NCBI GenBank assembly: GCA_015680685.1
Contig: MNCI01023742.1
Location: 1,506,979-1,570,978 of the forward strand
Reading direction: 5' to 3'
From: Gnetum montanum
Taxonomy: Eukaryota; Streptophyta; Gnetopsida; Gnetales; Gnetaceae
Length of the DNA stretch: 64,000 nucleotides
The notes beneath the pieces were generated by a model, which made no database searches, was not told the DNA's origin, and saw only the letters and a program-made list of their open reading frames with translations. A program made the position numbers and the translations under genes. This document shows, piece by piece, positions 12,121-24,060 of the stretch (position 1 is the first letter of the stretch; every line of letters begins with the position of its first letter).

Positions 12121-12440
12121 TTTATCAGGTATTACCTTGCATATAATTGCAGATTTTGGTTTTCAATTCCAAACTGGTGAACTAAATTCAATGTAAGAAA
12201 TACAAAATCCCATAACGAAATAATTGTCATTTATACGAAGTATTGTCCTGCTATGCCTTGTCAGAATAAACAAGATTTTTGTTTTTGATTTGCCGGTGGA
12301 AGACTATGAATTCTATTAATTTTTAAGATGTATATATTCTTATGTCCCTTGAATATGGTTGCAATTTTCTTGATGGGTGACTTTCTTTTAATAAAAATGA
12401 AATGAATCAAAGCTTTATTATGTTAGAAGACTTATAGGAT

Positions 12441-13560
12441 CTATTGGAGAGACAATAGTACAATTTCATGAAAAATAAAAATAGATTTTACAAATTGACT
12501 AAGCACTAATGAGGATATAAAAAACAAATTATACCATCTCTTTATTGTAACATTATAATGTTGTCTCCAACGGATAGTCAAACAAAAACTAAAAAAAAAT
12601 GCATGTAACTCATCTTCAAGGACTCCTGATTTGCACAACTTACAAACACATTTTTCTCGAGAAGTTGAATCCATCTCCTACTTTCAATTCTAAGATGATG
12701 AGAACTTATGTTAAGCTTGTTGATTGCTATAACTAAGAGATAGTAAGCTTCTACATCTAGTTTATTGGATATAATGTGATGTAAATAAAATCGTCTCTTG
12801 CCTTCCACGTTAGCCCACATGTGTTAAAACCTTCTACTTGACTAGTTGGCAATTATGCATAGGATTTTGCTGCATGTCCTTGCATAAGATATTCCATTTT
12901 CTCAACCATTGCATCCCCTAAAAATACTAAAAATACTAACTAAAATCTTGTAAATCCTCAAGAACTGCTTTGGAGAATTTGTCTTGCCTTGAGATATGCA
13001 AGCTATACGTATATGTAATGAATTGATACAAGGTTTCTCCTTCTAAAGGTAATAAATCACATTCACATAATAACATTGAGCATGGTGTTTGCCCCTTCAC
13101 CATTAATTTATCTAGAAGAAAAGTTTTTTGCATTCTCTCAATATCTTTTTGAAGTTTAGCACATCTATACAATATAATAGGATAGATGATAGTTTGAAAA
13201 ATTTGTTTTTTGACCTTCACCTAGAAGCGTAAATCCTTGCACTTATTTTTGAAAGCTTACAAAGGCTTGAAAGTTTATGCTATTTTTTCTTTGATGCACT
13301 TCCCCAACATCTAATTTTACATATAAATAAGACCCAAATATTTCAAAGAATCTACTATTAGTACCTCCAACATGGAAGTTATAATAGTTATTTCTTATGC
13401 CCTACATCATCAATTTTGATTTATCTACATTCACTTAAAAACAGGATGAACAACAATAATTTTCAAAAATTTGCAATATATTTTGCATAACTTGTATATT
13501 AGTGAAGAGTCAATGCTTAGGTAACTCTATGTATTTGGACGTTTGGGAAGGATCCTAACA
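12441..13560 (-). mobile_element. LINE remnant: reverse-transcriptase thumb and C-terminal tail
   Basis: Read on the minus strand from 13560 downward, pieces appear in the order expected of a LINE polyprotein. First come VNVDKSKLMM and a YLY-VKLD segment, then IFQTIIYPIILYRC with IERMQKTFLLDKLMVKGQTP (13220-12936), then a segment with HHLRIESRRW and the cysteine tail CVCKLCKSG-EDELHAFF (12820-12441). The IYP-LY and Q-TP-L motifs are typical of the thumb after the reverse-transcriptase core. Frameshifts and stops separate the pieces. The catalytic core is not present in the window. Confidence 0.7.
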
Positions 13561-13886
13561 AACCATACCCCTATTGCATGTGCATTGCACGACCCTTTTT
13601 TTCATATCATTCATTACCGTTTTTTTCTTTAAATATGATTTTTAAAGGCGTCGTATATACATTAAGATTTTATTGTACCCTGTGAGCATGGCCAAATCCA
13701 ACGGCAATAAAAAGAGTCTGGATTCCGCTCCACCCAACCACTGGTTACTGTTATACAATACACACTTTTTTTTTTCAATTTTGTTTCAAATTTTTTATTG
13801 AAAATAGATGATTTCAAATGCTGGACTTTAGGTTCCAAAAATTGAGTCAGTGATTGGAGAGCACATTATTCTCCCGAGTTTACAAC

Positions 13887-13958
13887 ATCAGAGTGGCGCA
13901 GCGGAAGCGTGGTGGGCCCATAACCCACAGGTCACAGGATCGAAACCTGTCTCTGATA
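13887..13958 (+). tRNA. Initiator tRNA-Met (CAT)
   Basis: This 72-nt gene folds into a full cloverleaf. The acceptor stem ATCAGAG (13887-13893) pairs with CTCTGAT (13951-13957), with discriminator A at 13958. The anticodon stem GTGGG/CCCAC encloses the loop CCCATAA with anticodon CAT. Initiator hallmarks are the A1-T72 pair, three G-C pairs next to the anticodon loop and a T loop beginning with A instead of T. The T stem is ACAGG/CCTGT; the standard plant sequence as I know it has CCAGG/CCTGG, so one pair is changed C-G to A-T with pairing kept. No intron is present. It should be transcribed by RNA polymerase III and serve translation initiation; it is also the primer type used by copia retrotransposons such as the one at 25-40 kb. 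Confidence 0.95.
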
Positions 13959-13963
13959 CACCA

Positions 13964-13969
13964 TTTTTT
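13964..13969 (+). terminator. Pol III terminator of the tRNA gene
   Basis: A run of six T residues lies 5 bp after the discriminator base, as expected for RNA polymerase III termination. Confidence 0.85.
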
Positions 13970-14327
13970 CAATTTTTCACATGTTCATACTTCACATAAA
14001 AATCTCGTTGGCAGATGAATCATGTGCATCTTTTTCTAAGGCAGACTGTTACCAATACAAAATATATTTTCATGATGTTTTCATCTGTAATTATATATTG
14101 CTTGCTACCCTTTTTAATCTACGGAAGAATGCAGAATAACAAATGCATTAACGGACACTTGACTTCATTGATTCCAGGTGCGCTCTTTTGCAAAAGGTCG
14201 TGAAGAACATTTGGATGCACTCCAACAAGATAGATTAGAACTTTGGCGGCTTTTTGATTAACTGCTTTTGCCGCCTTTCGCGACGAGACCAAAATATTTT
14301 GACAGATCCTGCAATTTGTTTTGTTGC

Positions 14328-14647
14328 GGCAATGGAAGTTAACGGGAAACTGCAATACCAATATTATATTCTGAAAAGGGCAATTACAGTTGCAGTCGGA
14401 TATTATTTGAATTTGATAGAAATTCTTGACCAAACGGTGACTCGTTGCCTATTCAACAACTGCATCATCTATTTTTCCAAAGTCTGGTGAATTCCCCACG
14501 CCAGCGATTTCAACTATGACACGGGATTTCAGGTGAATACGTTGAATTCACTTCAATTCCATTCCATTCCATTCAAAGTTACTGGCGACGGCCATGATCA
14601 GAGCTTCTGCGTTGCTTCCATTCCATACTTTTTTGGGCTTTAAATAC
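14328..14647 (+). promoter_or_regulatory. Promoter region of peptide copy 2, duplicated with copy 3
   Basis: The segment starting GCGGCAATGGAAGTTAACGG with GGAAACTGCAA (14342-14352) aligns with 17976-18000 upstream of copy 3. Both run on through a TTGCAGT(C/T)GGAT segment, a TTTCCAAA segment and (C/A)TTCTGCGTTGCTTCCA. The invariant 16-mer is at 14605-14620 and the TTTAAATACC box at about 14639-14647, with the ATG about 105 bp further on. The resemblance over roughly 300 bp shows that promoter and gene were duplicated together. Confidence 0.65.
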
Positions 14648-14749
14648 CCCATCAGACCTGCCCTCTGATCCCAGAACTGGGCAGCTATTTGAATTGGGTT
14701 TTGAGTTTTGTGATTTTCTTTCTGGATTCAACTTTCATATCATCAAGCA

Positions 14750-15055
14750 ATGGCGTTTAGTTCTCCAAGAGTGAAGTTTCTCTCACTTGTGATAATGCTG
14801 TTGGTGATGTTTTCAGTTGCAATTACTGCAGCTGATGCAAGAATCCTGAGGCACAGGCACCATCAGACGAAGCACAGAGTACCGCAGCATCAGAATCATG
14901 TTGAGAATGGAATGCAGATTCTTAATATGGCCAAGATGTCCAAAATTGATGCAGAAGAAGGAGCTCTGGTAAACTCAAAGCTGCCGTCTGGTTCAAGTCC
15001 AGGTGTGGGTAATTCTGTGCCTGTTTCCGCAGCCACCGAGAAAGTCCACAACTGA
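14750..15055 (+). CDS. CEP/PIP-like small secreted peptide precursor, copy 2
   Basis: This single-exon gene encodes 101 residues and starts in the shared context CATCAAGCAATGGCG. The signal peptide spans residues 1 to about 29 with a hydrophobic core and the same ADA-Arg junction as copy 1. The middle is rich in His, Gln and Lys. The conserved end contains KMSKI, then SKLPSGSSPGVGNSVPVSA and a short tail ending HN. One core position is Ser where copies 1 and 3 have Pro (SGSS rather than SGPS), so the proline-hydroxylation pattern of the mature peptide may differ. It has its own promoter and lies 0.8 kb downstream of the initiator tRNA gene. It should be a secreted signalling peptide precursor; receptor and role are not shown by the sequence. 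Confidence 0.8.
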   Translation: MAFSSPRVKFLSLVIMLLVMFSVAITAADARILRHRHHQTKHRVPQHQNHVENGMQILNMAKMSKIDAEEGALVNSKLPSGSSPGVGNSVPVSAATEKVHN

Positions 15056-15250
15056 GTCTATTTCACACTATATACGATTCCCTTCATTCATTCCTTCGTT
15101 ATGTATTCGTTATCGCCCTTGTTTATTCCCACGCCTGCCTACTCATTTATTTATTGTGTTGTTCTATGCTCATTTTTAGTAATCGGGATGCAATTTAGAT
15201 TGCATCAGTTCCGTTTCCAAGACCCCTGTTTCTAGTTTCTTCTCTTCACT

Positions 15251-15342
15251 GAAACAGAGCAGTTTTGGGTTTTGATGTATACCAAAGAAAATGTTAGAAA
15301 CAGAGCAGTTTTGGGTTTTGATGTATACCAAAGAAAATGTTA
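15251..15342. repeat. Perfect two-copy 46-bp tandem repeat in the 3' flank of copy 2
   Basis: The unit beginning GAAACAGAGCAGTTTTGGGT starts at 15251 and 15297 with no visible difference between copies. It could lie in the 3' untranslated region. Confidence 0.95.
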
Positions 15343-17640
15343 GAAATTCATAATTTCTGTATGCCTAGAATCACGTTTGCTGTATGGTATCAACTAAAGA
15401 TATGATTCCATCTTCTTTTTCTTGTTGGTCATGTATATATATAAGAATACTGAACACGGGTGAATGTATGGATACATAATTACATAGTAACTTGAAAATC
15501 ATAATCAGACTGTTTACGAAATCCCTCATCGGAGCTACCAGTGAGGTTTGAAGACCGGATCACCAATAATGTTTTCATAGTCAACCCCAACTCTAAGCTA
15601 ACTGTTTAAGAATTTGGCATATTGATGTTTCATTTATCATGATGACCATGACCACCTGCTTAGTAAGAAACATAAAGATTTCATTACTATGAATATGAAT
15701 CTTTAGGATGAAATGGAAAGATTTTTAATTAGAGGTAAGCACTAAATATTAAATAAGAATGTTGGTTGCCTCTCAGGCCGATTGGTGGAGGCATTGTTGG
15801 AATGGGCGATGCAGCAAATAAATGCAGGCCTCCAAACCATTTTAGATTCCACCTTAATGTATCATTTAGATCAGCTACGTTGAAGTTGAAGGTATCTCTC
15901 TTGACCAACAAATATGTACATTACGCTTGACCGACAAATTTTGTTTACGATAGGCCCTCAGCAATGATCAAGAGGTTAGTCCATATCACCCTGTTACAAA
16001 TTAGTACCGGGTTTAAACCTAGTACTAATAACTTTTCAATTTCAAAATGAATGTATTATAAGTAATAGTATTACCAATTAGTTCGTCGATTATCTTGTTT
16101 CGCAAGTATTACGTGGATAGAATGTTACAAGGTTCAGTAACCCTTAATACCTCATCGTAATTTACCTGTGTTATTTTAAAGTATTGTGTTAACCGCATGC
16201 TCTGTGTCTGTACCATGTAAATTAAAATGCATTAATGATATATTAGAAATTTAAAACGTTCCGAAGATGTGGGAGGATGGCTTTTTTCAGTACCAATACC
16301 CTCTAATGCACCATTGGCTCTCTGCCTCACTTCAGCAAACATCTTAGGAGATTGTGTCCCAAGCACATTTTTCTACGTTAAAAAATTTGTTAAAGATGAA
16401 ATAACAAAATGATGTTCCTTTGCTATCTTACCGTCAAGGGGAAAAATATTAATGCCCAATTATTGTATTGAGTTGTTTTATTTGTCTTTTACACCAGATC
16501 ATTTTATCGGTGACGTTCTTTTTATCAATAAATATGTATTGATTTCAACTTACACATCCTATATTTGATCTTTAAGCATACAATATAATATTTTCTTTTT
16601 AAATTTTAAGGTTCAATCAAAGTAGAAAATAGTCAGTGTTTCACAATCCTAAGGGTGCAGGGACATGAGGCCTTAGACACGAGTCCCCAAACATGTTTGG
16701 AGGTGGGATGGGTTTTTGGGAACACTACAAGGACACAACTAGGACATGATGAGTAATAATAGTTTTATTTAGATTAAACAGTTTGATTAAATTATGTTTA
16801 AAGGCATAGCATAAACTTGTTGTAGATTGTGATTTGTGAGATATTCGGGAGGTTTGTACTGTAATTTGGAGGACAAAACATTTTTCAAGAAAGAAAATAG
16901 GCGTAAGTAGGGTATAAAATGTATTTTGAAATGCTATAATATGCACCATGTCCTCCATGCGTTCTGGGACATTTTTGGAAGCTATGTCCCTAGCACACCG
17001 TGAATGCAAAATTTTCAACGAAAAAATGTCCTTGTGTAACACTTAAAATAGTATACAAACTTACACGTACAAGGCAAGAGATAATTTAATCTACATCACA
17101 TTAAATCTAATCTTTCCGAAACTACTTAAATCAAGTATTAGAATGTTATCACTAAGCTCACTTAAGTTCTCATCATTTTAGAATTGAAAGTGGAATATGG
17201 ATTCAACTCTCCCAAGAAGAAAGCCTTAGAAAATGAATGAAATTGATACCCTCATTGGTGCTTGGTCAATTTCTAGAGTCAATCTTTATTTTTCATAAAA
17301 AAGTAATATTTGTCCAATAGATCCTATGGGTCCCCAAATATAATAAAGCTTCAATTTCATGCATTCTCTAATGGTGTTAATCTACTAGCTACATCTAGAG
17401 AACATCAAAATTTATAATGTACTTTCATCTTTGTTAAGATATCTAAGCTTATTAATTAAATTAATGAAAAACACAATAAATAAATTTTTTATTAGGTGAG
17501 AGACCCTTTAGATTTCTTTGACAAAGAACCCTTAAAAAAAATTTAAAAAAATTAATCCATAACTTAATGTTACGCATTCCAATCAAACCTGCTTCTATTA
17601 ACTGCCCTGCCAAATATAAACACTACAATGTACTAACCAA
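15343..17640. other. Intergenic DNA with a possible decayed LTR-type piece
   Basis: No gene is recognised. The stretch 16640-17040 has GGGACATGAGGCC, CGAGTCCCC and repeated GGGACA/TGTCC words like those in old LTR-derived DNA, but no boundaries could be set. The rest is AT-rich. Confidence 0.4.
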
Positions 17641-17973
17641 AATTTTTTCCGACTTTAAAGATGTGGCTTCCACGCTTACATGATATAATACTTATCCTCT
17701 ATCAGTGTTTTTGTTGCTTCCGCTTCCACCGTCCTTATTTGAACGTAAGTCTCTGTCGTGGAAACAACATATGTTAACCCACGTTCACTGACCATAGATA
17801 CCAAACAAATGCACACTGACGCATTAACAGTCATTTTGCCCCTCTTATTTCTCCAAACGGTCAATTTGACCTCTGTTGTTTCAACGTGCGCCACCATTTG
17901 GTTGCCAATTTCGTCAATTATTTTGGCCACTTTCATAAGACGACTCTCTAAAATCAGTTCTTCAACAGTTTGC

Positions 17974-18327
17974 AGCAATTGAAGTTGTTAGGAAACTGCA
18001 AAAAAGAGAAGAATGCACTGAAACAGCAACAACAGTTGCAGTTGGATTGTTAAAGATAAACGTGCAGCGTTCGAAATTTGAATGACTACGACGAGGAACT
18101 CCTGACTATACAGTGACTCATTAAAGACCATGTTGCAAACCAAATGGATAGCAATCAACGACTGTTCTACACACTTTCCAAAATCGGGCCAATTCTCCAC
18201 ACCACCGACGCCAGATTTGCATCAGATTTCAGTTGTATTGAATCAATTCAATTCATGGTTCATGACAACATCCTTAATCATACCTTCTGCGTTGCTTCCA
18301 TTGCAGGCTCTTGCGGGAGTTAAATAC
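17974..18327 (+). promoter_or_regulatory. Promoter region of peptide copy 3
   Basis: TTGCAGCAATTGAAGTT and GGAAACTGCAA (about 17990-18000) align with the copy 2 upstream DNA. The invariant TTCTGCGTTGCTTCCA is at 18285-18300 and TTAAATAC at 18320-18327, giving a 35-bp offset against 34 bp in copies 1 and 2. The ATG follows about 110 bp later. Confidence 0.65.
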
Positions 18328-18436
18328 GCAAGTGGGCTTAGCATCTGCTCCCAGAATTCGCCACTGATTTGAATTGGGTTTTGAGATTTGGGGTCTCGCC
18401 TCTGTAGTTTGCAAATTGCAATCATATCATTAAGCA

Positions 18437-18739
18437 ATGGCGGTTCGGGCTTCAAGGCTACAGCTTCTGTCAGTTGTGTTAATGTTAATGGCAGTGTTCT
18501 CAGTTGCAGTGACAGTGGCGGATGCAAGAAGCCTGAGGCACAGCTACCATCAGAAGCACAGATTATTGCATCAGATTTATCATTTTAAGAATTGGTTGAA
18601 AACTTTTAACTTGGGAAAGATGAGCAAGGTTGAAGCAGCTGAAGTAGCACTTATAAACTCGAAGCTTCCTTCTGGTCCAAGTCCTGGTGTGGGTAATTCC
18701 GTGCCCGTTTCTGCAGTACCCCGAAACTTTCAGAACTGA
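18437..18739 (+). CDS. CEP/PIP-like small secreted peptide precursor, copy 3
   Basis: This single-exon gene encodes 100 residues and starts at ATGGCGGTTCG after the TTAAGCA context. The signal peptide has a Leu/Met/Val core and ends VADA before Arg-Ser-Leu-Arg. The middle is His- and Lys-rich with a short aromatic stretch (FKNWLKTFNL) not seen in copies 1 and 2. The conserved end has KMSKVEAAEVALINSK followed by LPSGPSPGVGNSVPVSA, and the last residues are RNFQN. The core peptide is identical to copy 1. Frame and stop are intact and promoter elements are conserved, so it is probably active. Whether its receptor is CEP- or PIP-type cannot be told from sequence. Confidence 0.8.
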   Translation: MAVRASRLQLLSVVLMLMAVFSVAVTVADARSLRHSYHQKHRLLHQIYHFKNWLKTFNLGKMSKVEAAEVALINSKLPSGPSPGVGNSVPVSAVPRNFQN

Positions 18740-18799
18740 TTCAAATCCATTCTTATAGTATTTCCAGCCGTTTATTCTGTATCCTTGGTTCATTCATTG

Positions 18800-20150
18800 T
18801 ATTTCCATTCTGTCCTTTACTGGGTTGCATTAGTTCCATTTATACGCTCCTTGTTTTATTTTTTTCTACAGCCTTGTATGGCAAGATTGAGTTTATGATT
18901 TCAGTAAATCATGGATTTTAGCTGAGTTTAGGTGAATTAACAATGATACATGCGCAATGCTAAATAGTATTTTGTTCGTTAAGAGGGGTAAAGTTAAAAA
19001 ATATTCAGTCTGTAAAGCTGCTGGAGAAGTTATATGTAACATATTTGCTACAACCAAATCGGCAGCTTCTATATTTGTAATTTGTATTGGAATGCATGAG
19101 AAACGAAATTCTCAGCAGCCAGAGATTATGCATGGAAAACAATTCATGAGAGTTGAGAAGTATTTTGTAGAATAAGATTTATTATCATGAGAATTCAGGA
19201 ATAGTTTGTTGCAGGAGATTTTTTACAAACTTGAAATCACTTATCCTTCTCATCACGCAATTCTTGAAATTTAACTAAAATTATTATAGTATGCATTAAA
19301 TCTACTAAAATGGAAAATTGAATAATTTCCGATACAGTAGACAAACTAAAATTCAATGAATTCTTTTCAAGATTCTCTCTCCCAAATTATAAATATATAA
19401 TATAAGCAACTATATCCTAGTAAAATCTTCAGTTTTATATTAAGTTATGCTTCACAAGATTCATATAAGGGGGAGATTATATTATTCCATATAATTAAAA
19501 AGGAAAAGGGGAGTAAAACTCTAGTTATATTTCTTCAGAAAATTGTTTCTTACAAAGTATTAAAATTAAAATGAATTAACCAAAGCTTTATATAAGTATT
19601 GTTAGTGGTTGAAAATATATATAGGTTTTTAAAGATATAGGGAAATCAAGATTCTAATGAAGCAAGTGAGGAGACCTGGGTGAGGAACTTTTTTAATTAG
19701 AGGTAGATACAAGGGGTTTTGTATATTGACTTAATAAACAAATGTGAGGAAAACCACTTGGTATATCTAGAATGTATTTCAACATTACACTTTCATATAT
19801 GATAGTAGTGTGTTGTCCTTTGAACCACAACTTTTTACCTTTGAATATTCAATTTCCATATATCATAATAGTGTGGTTTCCTTTGAACAACTACTTGCTT
19901 GGGATTTGTGCATCAATTAGAAATAGAGTTGCAATAATGCTTCTCTTAGTCTATAAGACAAAGGATAGATGCTATAAAAATGACATGTTGAGGATTCTTA
20001 CATCATTACATCAAGCAAAAATCTTTTATAAAATCATCATGAAAGTCTTAGCTACCTTAGTTTAATCATTCACCACCTTAATAAGTTAATTTATGTTAAT
20101 GGGATCAAGGTTAGGATTATTTCCTACTGCTATTCTTTCATCTTCTAATT
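18800..20150. other. AT-rich intergenic DNA
   Basis: No gene recognised. It includes the 3' flank of copy 3 and AT-rich DNA. The open frames at 18957-19175 and 19772-20065 show no family motif. Confidence 0.45.
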
Positions 20151-20179
20151 TTAATTTAGCTTAATTTTAAGGTATTATG

Positions 20180-21210
20180 AATTAATTTGTCTCCCCTCAT
20201 AAAGATTTTTACAAAAGGAAAATATAATCATCATTATCATCCTAGCCTTATTTAATAAATTGGAATAGGCAACATGAGTTCTCCTTTTGTCATATGCCTT
20301 TTGAAGATTTGTATCCTTATTTATTTGCAATTTTTTCATATCACCTTCAATAGTTTTTTGCCATCTTTCTTTTGGTCTTCCTTTTGATTACCTTCCTAGG
20401 TGATGTAGAAACTTTTTTTATAGGCTCATTTTCTAATCTTCTTTGTACATGTGGAAACTATCTAAGAAATAACTTTTGTAGCTTATTTGACATAGAAGCC
20501 ACTCCAAGCTTTCCTTTAATGTATGTATTGTGTAATTTATCTCTTCTTATTACCTTTAATATTCATCTAAGCATTTGCATTTCTAACGTTGATTTGTTAT
20601 TCATGACTCTTTTGTACTCTCCAACATTCAATATTATATAAAATAGTAGGTCTAATTAATATCCTATCAAATTTACTCTCAAGTTTTATTGGGATTTTTT
20701 TATCACATAGAATACTACTACCTTGTCTCCATTCTAACCATCATACCTCAATCCTATTGTCAATATCACTTTCAATTTCATAGTTTGATTAGAGCATTAA
20801 TCCTAAGTAGTAAACTTATTTATGGCAAGGGACATTGCGGCCCTGACTTGTTACTTCTATTTCACCATTGTTTATGTTTTTATTGAAATTTTATTCCATA
20901 TATTCTATCTTACTTATACTGATTTTTAAGTTTTTGGAATCTAGAGCATGTCTCCACTTTTACATTTTGAAGGAGTTGAATCCACCAACACAATATCATT
21001 TACAAATAACACACACCAAGAAATTTCATCGTATATTTTCTTTGTTAATTCATTCATAATAATAGTGAATAAGTATAAGCTAAATGTAGATTCTTGATGT
21101 AGACCTACTATAACTAGAAAATCATATATGGTTCCACAAGCTATTCTAATTCTAGTGATAACTACTTTAGACATGTCTTAAATCACTTTAATAGATTTAT
21201 AGGGATGTTT
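20180..21210 (-). mobile_element. RTE-type LINE remnant, reverse transcriptase to C-terminus
   Basis: On the minus strand the piece 21174-20941 gives VGLHQESTFSLYLFTIIMNE, followed by WCVLFVNDIVLVD. This matches the GLHQGSALSPYLF and FADDIVL motifs of plant RTE reverse transcriptases. Further down the strand come an ILYNIECW segment, a KGKLGVASM segment, FPHVQRRLENEP and finally RPKERWQKTIEGDM, which is the known order of the RTE thumb and tail. The catalytic motif has Asn in place of one Asp (VND for ADD), and several stops and frameshifts are present. The endonuclease part is absent. It is dead. Confidence 0.75.
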
Positions 21211-23160
21211 TTTCTTTTTATGAGTGGGCATTAGTTAATAAGTAACCAAGATAAGCCTAATTCTTTGCACTTGTGCTTATATAATTGCAAAAATAGTTGG
21301 TTACAAAAACCAAACATTAATAAAACTTTATTTGCTTCATTGTATAAAACTCAAATAATTGATAATATTTTGAAAAATGTTCAAATATTAATAATATGAT
21401 AAACAAAGAAAATTTCTATTTAAAATACAAAATAAAAGAAAACATGGAATTTTTCTTACGTATAATGCTACACTTTGCATTATATACCTAAGGTACTATT
21501 GCAAGTGCTTATAGACTTTTTTGATATCTCTTGAAGAATTATTTCAATAGCTTTTTCAGCCAAAATTTTTGCTTTAAACCTATGTTGCTCTTCCTTCTAA
21601 TCCTAAAAAAAAATATTTTGTAATTCATAAGTTAAAAGAAGTTAGAAATTTAGATAAAAAATTAATAAAAATACAAGGTATGTGTATTTAATGTTTTCAT
21701 AACTAAAGCTTCTATATTAACTTTGTTGGACAAGCCTCGTTAAAAATCATATCATAATCTTGATTACTAATAAAACCATCATTTACAATATGATCTAAAA
21801 TGGCAACAAAATGTCATAATATTTTTCGACATTTGATAACCCTACTTGAATCAATATAAGCAAAATTATTGACCGAGTTTAATATTAATGACTAGAAATT
21901 ATATCTATTGGAGCAAAAACATGTAACATACTAGCAAGTTATTTTCAATTAACAACCCGATAACTTCTTCCATGGTTCCAAAACTACTAGCAATTATTAA
22001 ATGACATAATTCTAATTGTAATGTAATATATCAAATATTACATTAAAAAAGCTAACACAAAAGTACCTGGTTAAGCATAAAAGCATCTAAGTAATTTGCA
22101 ATCCATGATTTCTTTTCATACATATTATTTACAATTTGAACATTACTAATTGTTTTACCAATGATATGTGTGGAGTATAAATGATAAGAAAACACATAAA
22201 TTGTGAGTATTATAACTACAATTACACTATAGCAACAAACACAAGTTATTATAAAAATATGACCTTTTAAGATACTAGGTGATTATGGTATCACTTTGAA
22301 GATACAAATGCTAATCAAACATTTTTTCAATATATAACTAAATGAGTTTGTTAAAGAAAAATAACTAAAGAAGAATCCAAAGTCATTGTCTTACCCAACT
22401 ACATTTCCTCCATTGTTAACAATAGTTTTGGCTACTACACCAATGAGCCCAATGCTACCTCTTCCATAAATTAAATCTTTCTTTCTTACAACCTACATAA
22501 ATCCTAAACCCTAAACTCTGAATACCTATAAAACTAGAAATAATAAATATAACCATTTCTAATGCAAGTTGACTAGTAGCATTTTGAAAACTATTATTCT
22601 TGTGAAAGTTACTTCCACAAAAATATAGATTCATGTCATGTTACTTATTTAGAGTTTTCAAGACACTTCATTAACTTGAAAAAAATAGATGTCATTATTT
22701 ATTTTTTAAAAAAGTTACAACATAACAAAGTAGCTTTTTGTCATATCATTACTTTAGATATATATAAAAAAAGGTTCTATTACATTAACTTGTACCTTTT
22801 TCCAACCATTATTACATTAGATAAGAAAAGGTTCTATTGTGTCCATGCATTCTAAAGTAAAAGTTATCCAATAATGCAACCCCTTATCAATCATATCATG
22901 ACCTACAATTAGAATATTATTGCATGAATACCACCATGAGAATAGTTCATACTCTATTATATATCCAAATGATAGGGCAAGAGATTAGGATATCATCTCT
23001 CAATTAGAAAGTTGTGGGTTAGATTCTTGCTTATGCTTTCAGATGTAGCAAGAGTGAAATAGCCTTGTGAAACCCTTTTCGTTCATTGAGTAAAGGTTGT
23101 GCTCAACCCTAAGTTAACTTCCCTACAAAAATAACTATACAACCAAGCTTTGATGGTTCT
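21211..23160. other. Very AT-rich intergenic DNA
   Basis: No gene or element recognised. A CTAAACCCTAAACTC stretch near 22503 is telomere-like but too short to mean much. Confidence 0.45.
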
Positions 23161-23164
23161 CGAG

Positions 23165-23300
23165 ATGATTTTTAATGAGTCCCTCGAAATGGAGCAAGGA
23201 TAGTCTAACATGCCCGAGATACAATGGAAAATGACGATTTTTTACGAGTCCCTTGAAATGCAGCAAGGCTAGTCTACAATGTCTAGTATACAATGTGAAA
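23165..23300. repeat. Imperfect two-copy repeat of about 69 bp
   Basis: The units start at 23165 and 23234 and share GAGTCCC-CGAAATG-AGCAAGG and TAGTCTA segments, with several substitutions. Confidence 0.8.
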
Positions 23301-23369
23301 ATGAGAAATTGAGTTTTCCACGGAAATGAAATGTAAATACTAGTTTCTTAACTTTTTCAATTAACACTT

Positions 23370-24060
23370 TGATCCCATGTGCGCCGTTCGAAAGTTTGAT
23401 TCCTGTCAAAATCACGTGAACAAAATACAACATATTGAGGAAACTGCAACCGGAATAACCTGAAATAGCTGCTTGACCGTTGGCTGGTATCTTGGTAAAG
23501 AACAAGTAGCCCGCACGCAACCTGCTAGTATTTTGCGTGTTTGAAAATCAGATGAAGCTGGGAACCGACAAGGCACAGTATCTATCAAACATCGACAAAT
23601 TTTGACTTCAAAGCTTCTATGCATTTCACAATCACATTTCGATTCGGGGACGGTGGGACATGTGGATTATGGACACACCACTCTTCCAATGCTCGATCCA
23701 AGATTTTCCTCCCTCAAGTTATATCCATTGGGATTTAGGCATCAAACTCCTAGAAAAAGAAAGAAAGAAACGTCTTACAATTACAGTTTCAAATAAACTA
23801 TCTTGCAGAATCTGTTTTCTTACAATACTTTAATGGTAGTTGAGTTGTGGACGGAAACTGAAAACCACATCGAAAAGGAACAAGCATGAAAACTCAGATG
23901 AGGAAATTCAGAGGAAATTGCAATGGCAAGCTGCCAACCAATTTTTTTTTTTCGATTTGTCATCCACGTTACCGTCAAGTGGACTGCACGCTATCAACTA
24001 TCAGGCATGTGAGCACGTGTATTTTCCAGCAAATTGCATAGTCCTGACCAATAATATAAT
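23370..24060 (+). promoter_or_regulatory. Upstream block of peptide copy 4
   Basis: GCGCCGTTCGAAAG (23379-23392) and GGAAACTGCAACCGGAATA (about 23437-23455) match 7225-7240 and 7456-7474. ATCAGGCATGTG with TGACCAATAAT (23999-24058) matches 7079-7127. A palindromic G-box CACGTG lies at 24014-24019. These are shared duplicated pieces; a regulatory role is inferred only. Confidence 0.5.

Noticed and set aside
17676-17978. Minus-strand frame of 100 codons
   Set aside because: It overlaps the upstream region of peptide copy 3, has no recognisable motif, and the homologous DNA at copy 2 has no matching frame.
22500-22520. Interstitial telomere-like CTAAACCCTAAAC
   Set aside because: Less than two full plant telomere units; chance is enough to explain it.
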